A DNA stretch of 26,330 nucleotides from the NCBI GenBank assembly GCA_051453625.1, contig JBOZIK010000001.1:246925104-246951433 (forward strand). The letters run 5' to 3'. Origin of the DNA: Welwitschia mirabilis. Lineage: Eukaryota > Gnetophyta > Gnetopsida > Welwitschiales. Shown in pieces: positions 20,034 through 26,330 of the stretch (the first letter of the stretch is position 1; the number at the start of each line of letters is the position of its first letter). The notes beneath the pieces were generated by a model. It was given only the letters and a program-made list of their open reading frames with translations. It was not told where the DNA came from and ran no database searches. The position numbers and the translations under genes are program-made.

Positions 20034-20460
20034 TGTATTGCTTCAAAAATATGACTTCCTATCCATTTAATAAACTCATTTGAAATATCAAACCATCAAT
20101 TTATTTACCAATATTTAGTCTTTAAATATTTTCTATAACTTTCTCAAATGTTATCTAGGTGCTAACATAACAAAATGAAATATACTTTTTGTTTTCTTTG
20201 AACTAAAATGATTTTCAACAAAGAATTTAATGTTCTTAGGAAAAAACTTAAACTTATCTTTATTATTATTCTAAAATATCATAATTGTTTTATCTTTTTT
20301 CTAATCATATGAATAAATTAAGTGTAATTCTATTTTATAAAAGCATGATTTGTATTTTAAATTAATATCTTACAAGATTTTATTACTACATCTATCCATT
20401 TATTTTTCTTCATCAAATTGTATTTTACTAACTCTCCTTTTATGCTAAGTACTTACTTAT

Positions 20461-20521
20461 TCATTATAAATGTTTAGTACTTAGTAATATCTTCATTATG
20501 AATGTTTACTATTTAAGATCT
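20461..20521. repeat. Imperfect 32-bp tandem duplication
   Basis: tcattataaatgtttagtac at 20461 recurs as tcattatgaatgtttactat at 20493. Confidence 0.7.
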
Positions 20522-21331
20522 TTACACTTCATCATAATACCTAAATTTTTAATCTCTTGTTTTAAATTTTTTTATTTTGTACTTTTTTAACTTACTTCTA
20601 ATAGTGAAATCAAAACATGATGTTTGAATTTAGGTAATTTATTACAAACTTTGAAATATTAAATTATATAGATCCTTTATCACATAATTAGGAGAAAATT
20701 AATGTAATAATTTCCTTCGTTTCTTGAAAAGGTTAACAAACTTAATTCTATAAAAAAAAAAATCATAAGATTTAGAATAAGAAGGTTCATACTTTAGCAT
20801 TGTGAAAGAAACACTTTTCTTATTTTATTAGTGATCACTATCTTATGAAGATTAACCTAATGATTATTAATATAATCATCTACCATCCATTAAATTACTT
20901 CATATTAATATCTAAACTTACTTCTCATTAACTTTGATATTGAAATCATTACAAATGAAAATATTTTCTTTATTTAAAATTTTTGAAATGTTGTCTTCAA
21001 ATGAACAAAGAGTAATATCACCAAATACTAATAAATTATTATATATGGAATCACATTTTAATTAAAAATAAAAGAAAGTTAAATAAATTCTTTAGAATTA
21101 CAAAATAATTTAATTCAATTAAAATATTTATAATTATCAAAATCATTAAAAATTAACATTATTCAAAGTTATCTTATTTGCAAAGTTATCATTAATGTCA
21201 CAAAACCATAATAAAACTTTTTGAAATTCTATATTTTCTAATCACTGCTATCTATTTTGTAATTTAAATATTTAATATTTCTTTCCCCTATAATAGCCTT
21301 TACATTTTTTGGTTCTTATGCTTTTGTCTAA

Positions 21332-21382
21332 ATGATTTTTTCATGAGATTTTCATTAATCCATGATTTTTTCATGAGATTTT
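21332..21382. repeat. 30-bp tandem duplication
   Basis: A 21-base run beginning atgattttttcatgagat is identical at 21332-21352 and 21362-21382. The exactness suggests a recent slippage event relative to the rest of the region. Confidence 0.9.
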
Positions 21383-21408
21383 AAAGTTATTTTAGTAATC
21401 CCATTTAT

Positions 21409-21435
21409 AGTTTTAAAATTTTAAATTTTAAAACT
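21409..21435. repeat. Perfect 13-bp inverted repeat with one-base centre
   Basis: The arms agttttaaaattt and aaattttaaaact are exact reverse complements around a single t. In sequence of this A+T content it may be chance. Confidence 0.9.
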
Positions 21436-22590
21436 AAAGAATAATATGCAAATATTTTTAACTTATTATTCTCATTTATTATGTCTTTTGCATTTGCTGT
21501 CTAAAATGCACATCTCCTTTTAAAGTAACTGTAACATTATAAATCTCTTAATGCATAATAGATTGCATTAGGTTTTTCATCTCCTATTTACTCTATGGTT
21601 GTTTTAGTACATAATCACTCAAATCATATAGAATTTTAAAAGGAGTAAATCAATTAAAATTTAACGAATATGTGTAAGGTTATGAAGATAATTCTAATAA
21701 TTGGATGTCTATTTGGAAGATGTTATTTAACAAAAAGCTTGAATAGAGGCTTATATATGTTTAAGAAGTCTTTCATAAATATGTAACTATAATTATGATA
21801 TCTAGAAAACGTATTTTAATACTCAATAATATTTAGGGATAAGAAAATGAAAATTGAGTTTAATCTCTACAACATCCATTTCTATTCTCTTTTTAAATAT
21901 GACTTCTTCTAAAACAATTTCTTTTATAACTATGAAAGGGATTTTATCCTAGTTAGAAATAATAATTATTTTTTTGTAACATGAAAGTACAAGAAGAATT
22001 TTTAAAAAAAGCCAAATGTTTTATTAAAAATAGATCTATCATCTATAGATGTAGTTTCTATTTTATTCTAGTATAGAAAGTAATAAAATTCTTGACTAAC
22101 CTTCCTTAGATTTGATCAAAAAGAAATGAAAGAAAATGTTCCTCATGATTTAAATTTCCTTGATCTATGATTAACTTAAATGATCAATAGTAATTTATGT
22201 TAATCAATTCTTGTACCTCATCCATAAGGCAGTATTAATAGATATCACTTATCCATATATTAGTTATATATAGTATAAATCTAAGTTCATAATCATGAAT
22301 CACTAATGCAAGTAATAAAACATTAAGAGAATACCTATAACTTGCATTTTAAATAAAATATTTTATCACATAGTACATAATAAAATTATATATTATGTAC
22401 ACATTTTTATATAACTAAAAATTTATTAAATAAATTTCTCAAGTTTTACATAGTTGAACAATTAAATTGCTTTTATATGTAATGTTCTACTTAGATAATG
22501 TGCTACTATGACTATATTATATGCATGGTGTTCATCGACATCATAGATTTATTTCACTTTATTCTAAGAATTCTTAGGTATATTAAGTCT

Positions 22591-22645
22591 NNNNNNNNNN
22601 NNNNNNNNNNNNNNNNNNNNNNNNNNNNNNNNNNNNNNNNNNNNN
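22591..22645. other. Assembly gap (55 N)
   Basis: N run of estimated length. The flanks are unlike each other. Confidence 0.97.
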
Positions 22646-24954
22646 ACCTATATATACTATAGTATCCATCATCAATCTTATGAATTCTTAAATGGACAGC
22701 TCACTAGGATCCCTGTCTTATGAAATCCTTAGCACATACATTTATATGACCTTTATTTCTTCTCTTCTTTAAAGAATACTTTACAAAAAACTATAAAATT
22801 ATATATTTATTAAGTAGAGCTAGAATTTTATATTTTCTATTCATGTTTATATGATAATTCTATTATAAACATTTAATCTATTATTATTTCCTCTTACTTA
22901 CATTTTTTATCATTATTTTCATTTTTATATAATTTTAAGTTGCAAGGTTGCAATTCCAATGAAATATTAGCATGTACTATATGAAGATATTTTTTATCTT
23001 AAAATAGTAATATTATTCTAGTACATATTGCCTTATTTATTATTTCATCTTTTAAACATAGATCTTCCTTATAGACCATGTACTTGAACATTGTTAAAAA
23101 CATTGTATAATGTTGATTTTGATCCACATGTTTTATATCCTTATTTCATAGTCCATAAATAAAAATTTATTATGGTGTCTAATGCATAATTAATAACTAA
23201 ACACATATTAAATAATATATATTTTCTACATAGATTAATGCATCTTTTATACTCTATTATTCCATAAATTTATGATGGAATCAAAAACTTTATTTTTGTT
23301 TTCTACTATGAAACACTATACTGGTCATGTTTTTTCATGTTTAGTGTTTTATTTATCCATGAAAATCTATTTACATGTGAAAAAATCTATTTTTTATCAC
23401 TTAAATCTTGTCTAATAGTTCATAACATTAGACTCCTCAATGATAATAACCTATTTAAATGTTTTATAATGGTTGTACATCTACTCTGTGAAAATGTGTG
23501 AGTTTTTAATGATGTTTTACATTCTTCATCTATTGACTTTATCTAGATCCTATGGTTGATTAATTGACATGACATCATGTAGATCTAACAAGTATAAACC
23601 TATAGCATTAAGAGTGGAAAAAAATTAGATGTGTTAAAACCTAAGTAACCATATCTACTAGTTGAGATCTATTTTTCCCCAATAAAAAGACATGCTTCAT
23701 ATAGGGCTTCCATATCTCATAAATTTGTTTAACCATTTCATTAATAGATAATTATTAATTTAATAATGTAATTCCTCTATTATGAGTGGTGAATCAAGTT
23801 TGTTTTTTATAAGACTACTATTTTGGATTTTAGTAACTTATGTCTCATTATTCTGTTGAATAAGTAATAACTAAAACATTAGATAATAATACATTTTATA
23901 TAATTTTAAAAAAATATTTTAAACGTTAATGATACTTCTATTTGCTTCTTTTTATTTTTGATTTACCAACTCTTATTTAAAAAACATTAGAGAATGGCAC
24001 TTTGATAAATTAATTCTATAATTTTGGTATTTATCTTATAAAAATAATTATGTTTAAACTTATTATAAAAGATATAAATATATATTCTTATAATAAAAAG
24101 ATCCCACCAATAGAGATGAAAATGTTACATAGGCATAATAGAATCATTCTTGCAGACAATGTTGTTTTAAACTTTTAGAATTAAAGGGAAAACCTTTAAC
24201 ATCTTTTAAAACTAAAGGAAAGACCTTCAACTTCTTTATACCATAAAGAAAAGCATGTGATATGGAGGAACTAATTAATGTAGTTTTTCTTTATAGTAAC
24301 TACTAAGGTTTTTTATGGTAATTTAAAAATAAATATATATGTCTTAATATGAGTAGTTTAACATGTAAATACAAGTGAATTACTCAGATTTAAAATAGAA
24401 TATAGACATTAAAAATATTTATAATTTTAATGGTTACAAATTTAATTACACCTACAACCTCATAGTACAACCATCAAATTACCTCAATAGATGACTTAAT
24501 TATGCATAGGGTCTTATAGTATGCTAAGGCAGTAATTAATGCTATTCAATATAATATTTAACCATACCTAAATGTTGGAATAAAAGTTTATAGTGGTAAT
24601 GATTATTTCCTAAATACTTATACTTAATTAATTAATAACTTGTTAGTCATTCTAACTAACAAATTAAAATAATTTTACAACTATTAAGTTAGCATACTCA
24701 TACATAAATAAGATAATTCAGTATGTATAATAATGTTTATAAGGTTTTCTAATAATTAATATAAATGCATTTGTTTCAATTTTTTATATTAGATTAGCAT
24801 TACTCTTAAATGATTTCATACATAAATATTTATGTATACATGCATGCACTAATTATAGGATGTAAGGATGGGGATAAGTATATATGTACAATAATTTTTA
24901 CCATGTTATATATTCATTAATATAAATAAATTATTCATAGTTTATTATATGAGA
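22646..24954. other. AT-rich DNA without recognised genes
   Basis: No frame, domain, structural RNA or long repeat is recognised. Runs such as tatata and tttatt recur. Confidence 0.7.
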
Positions 24955-25520
24955 GGATTATTAAAATCAAGGGGAGAGGTGAATGTGTTACAACAAATAA
25001 AAATTAAGCCAATAATAAAATGGAAATGCATAATAAAAACACCTTATCACATAGCATGGTTACCCAACCTAGATACATCCACACATAAAGGGTAGACTTT
25101 CCTCACATCTCTGGATATTATTAAACTACAAGAAAAGGGTGGTTTTTTGCTATACCATCAATCTTACAATAAATAAGATTCTCCTCACCAGAAAACACTC
25201 TCTTCGCCTCAAGGAAATAGTGGTTTTCATAAGTGCATCATTGATATTTACAATAATGAAATTATCCTTATAAGGTAGAACTATCTCCTTCATAAGAAAA
25301 TAATGGTTTTCTAGCTCATTAATAACCTTATGTTAAATAAGTACAGGAAGCATAATCTAAAATGCATGCCCCTACTAGGATTTCCTTACAAAGTGTTTTA
25401 TATTTAGGAATGGAATTATAACAATATCTAATAATAACATAGTCCACAAAGTAAAATCAAAAGTACAAATAACAACAAGTCTAATAATATTACTTTGTTA
25501 AAGATTTGATCTTCTTCTTC
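24955..25520. mobile_element. Interspersed repeat with about 80-bp tandem units
   Basis: The left part reads aaggggagaggtgaatgtg, then at about 25054-25094 catagcatggttacccaacc and ctagatacatccacac. From memory this is a decayed version of a common plant repeat layout: a ggggggtgaat block, then gtggttcgg...cctacgtccac. Three degenerate units follow (own entry). A related gtggttcgg-like block may be present in the segment at 2840-3346. I cannot name the family or its ends. Confidence 0.45.
25131..25375. repeat. Three degenerate tandem units of about 80 bp
   Basis: Units begin at 25131 (agaaaagggtggttttttgc), 25211 (aaggaaatagtggttttcat) and 25294 (aagaaaataatggttttcta), spaced 80 and 83 bases. 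Within them catca, ttacaataa and tctc...ttc recur in order. Confidence 0.7.
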
Positions 25521-26330
25521 TTATTGTTATTATTACAAGTATGAAAGAAGATAACAGTAATGTAGATATAGGATCAAAGAATAAATGTAATGAAAGCTCT
25601 TTATCAATGATTCCTTTGATTCTTCATAAAAGTTCCTTTCACTTATGCATTCCTTTTTTTCGATCTAATCATTGTATGACAAGATTCAAAGGTTAAGTAT
25701 TTATTGTTCTTTCTAGAGTTCCATTTTATTTCAGGGTGTCGAGGTTTTATATGGCCAAGGAAGATCTAGTTATTTGTACTTGAAAGGTAACCATTTAATT
25801 TTTTTGATTGCTATGTAATGGATAGAAAACATCTAAGCATTTAGCACATACTTCAGTTTTTATCAACATCAACTTGGATCTAAGATATAATGGTTGAAAG
25901 AAACTACATTGAAGAAAGTAGTTCTAATAAATGTGGTTTAAGATGAGATGGTTGTGGTAATGATGGATGTAATATAAACAGTAAAGGTACACATGACAGT
26001 GGTGATTAGACTATGGAGTGAGATGAATATGGCTAAGTGGAATGGCAGAATGAAATCTTACAATGTTGATGATGGAAGATAAGAGGTAGTTCATTTGAGC
26101 TTTCAAACTCTATGTCCTGTTTTAGATACATTTACTACAAAGAACTTGGAGCATATGGCTTCTCATGTACATGTGCTTCTATGGAAGTATAATGATCCAC
26201 CTAAGCCTGTGCCTCATCTCTAGAAGAAGCCTTTGAAGATTTATTATCTATTATCCTACATGAGTTATATCTTATTCCAACTAAGCTGAACATCCTACTT
26301 CCTCTTTTTTATTGACTTCTTCTCTAATTC
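25521..26330. other. Unassigned right-hand end
   Basis: The base composition rises slightly in GC beyond about 25900. A plus-strand stretch at about 26098-26220 is open and reads polypeptide-like text (SFQTLCPVLDTFTTKNLEHM), but it is short and lacks a recognised domain. It could be an exon piece or chance. Confidence 0.4.

Larger units (their letters stand above)
20034..22590. other. AT-rich DNA without recognised genes
   Basis: Closed in all frames except trivial stretches. It contains the small repeats listed at 20461-20521, 21332-21382 and 21409-21435. Confidence 0.7.

Noticed and set aside
20461-21435. CRISPR-like or satellite array
   Set aside because: Only two-copy local duplications and one palindrome are present. 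There are no regularly spaced repeats with unique spacers, and the setting is a plant genome.

Overview
This window looks like a piece of a plant (angiosperm) nuclear genome. It is a graveyard of nested, long-dead LTR retrotransposons in very AT-rich DNA. I find no intact host gene, no rRNA or tRNA gene, no CRISPR array and nothing bacterial. The plant assignment rests on retrotransposon families that are typical of plants (Ty3/gypsy with a GPY-type integrase tail, an Athila/Tat-like integrase, an initiator-tRNA-Met-like primer site). It also rests on the absence of any dense coding. The species cannot be named from what is visible.

Layout. Positions 1 to about 6980 hold the minus-strand remains of one Ty3/gypsy element. 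Reading from right to left these are a probable 5' LTR (about 5482-6980), a primer-binding-site relic (5467-5478), gag (5385 down to about 4478), protease (about 4375-4080), reverse transcriptase (4077 to about 3380, resuming 2739 to about 2530), RNase H (about 2520-1985) and integrase (1904 to 1). The RT is interrupted by a foreign AT-rich segment plus a 100-N gap, and the YxDD active site is not in the sequence. The probable LTR contains a segment of about 1.1 kb that is GC- and CpG-rich and holds a long, almost uninterrupted plus-strand frame. From about 6985 to 9700 there is unassigned repeat-like DNA with one polypurine-tract-like site. A pair of diverged direct repeats (about 9764-10293 and 15575-16067) looks like two old copies of the same LTR or repeat. 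A plus-strand Copia-like LTR fragment seems to abut the second copy (about 16068-16457). A second Ty3/gypsy integrase, of Athila/Tat type and on the minus strand, lies at about 17240-17890. From about 18000 to 24950 the DNA is extremely AT-rich with only short repeats and two N gaps. At 24955-25520 lies another interspersed repeat with units of about 80 bp, and the last 800 bases are unassigned.

Two themes stand out. First, decay is dominated by C-to-T and G-to-A changes, including most of the recognisable stop codons, while the two integrase cores show no net frame change between their active-site positions. This fits old methylated DNA losing cytosines by deamination. Second, three of the six N gaps are flanked by near-identical copies of the same sequence. 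That looks like contig or haplotype ends that overlap and were never merged, so the apparent tandem duplications there are probably false. I found no convincing new biological system. The least explained object is the GC-rich open frame at 5879-6757.
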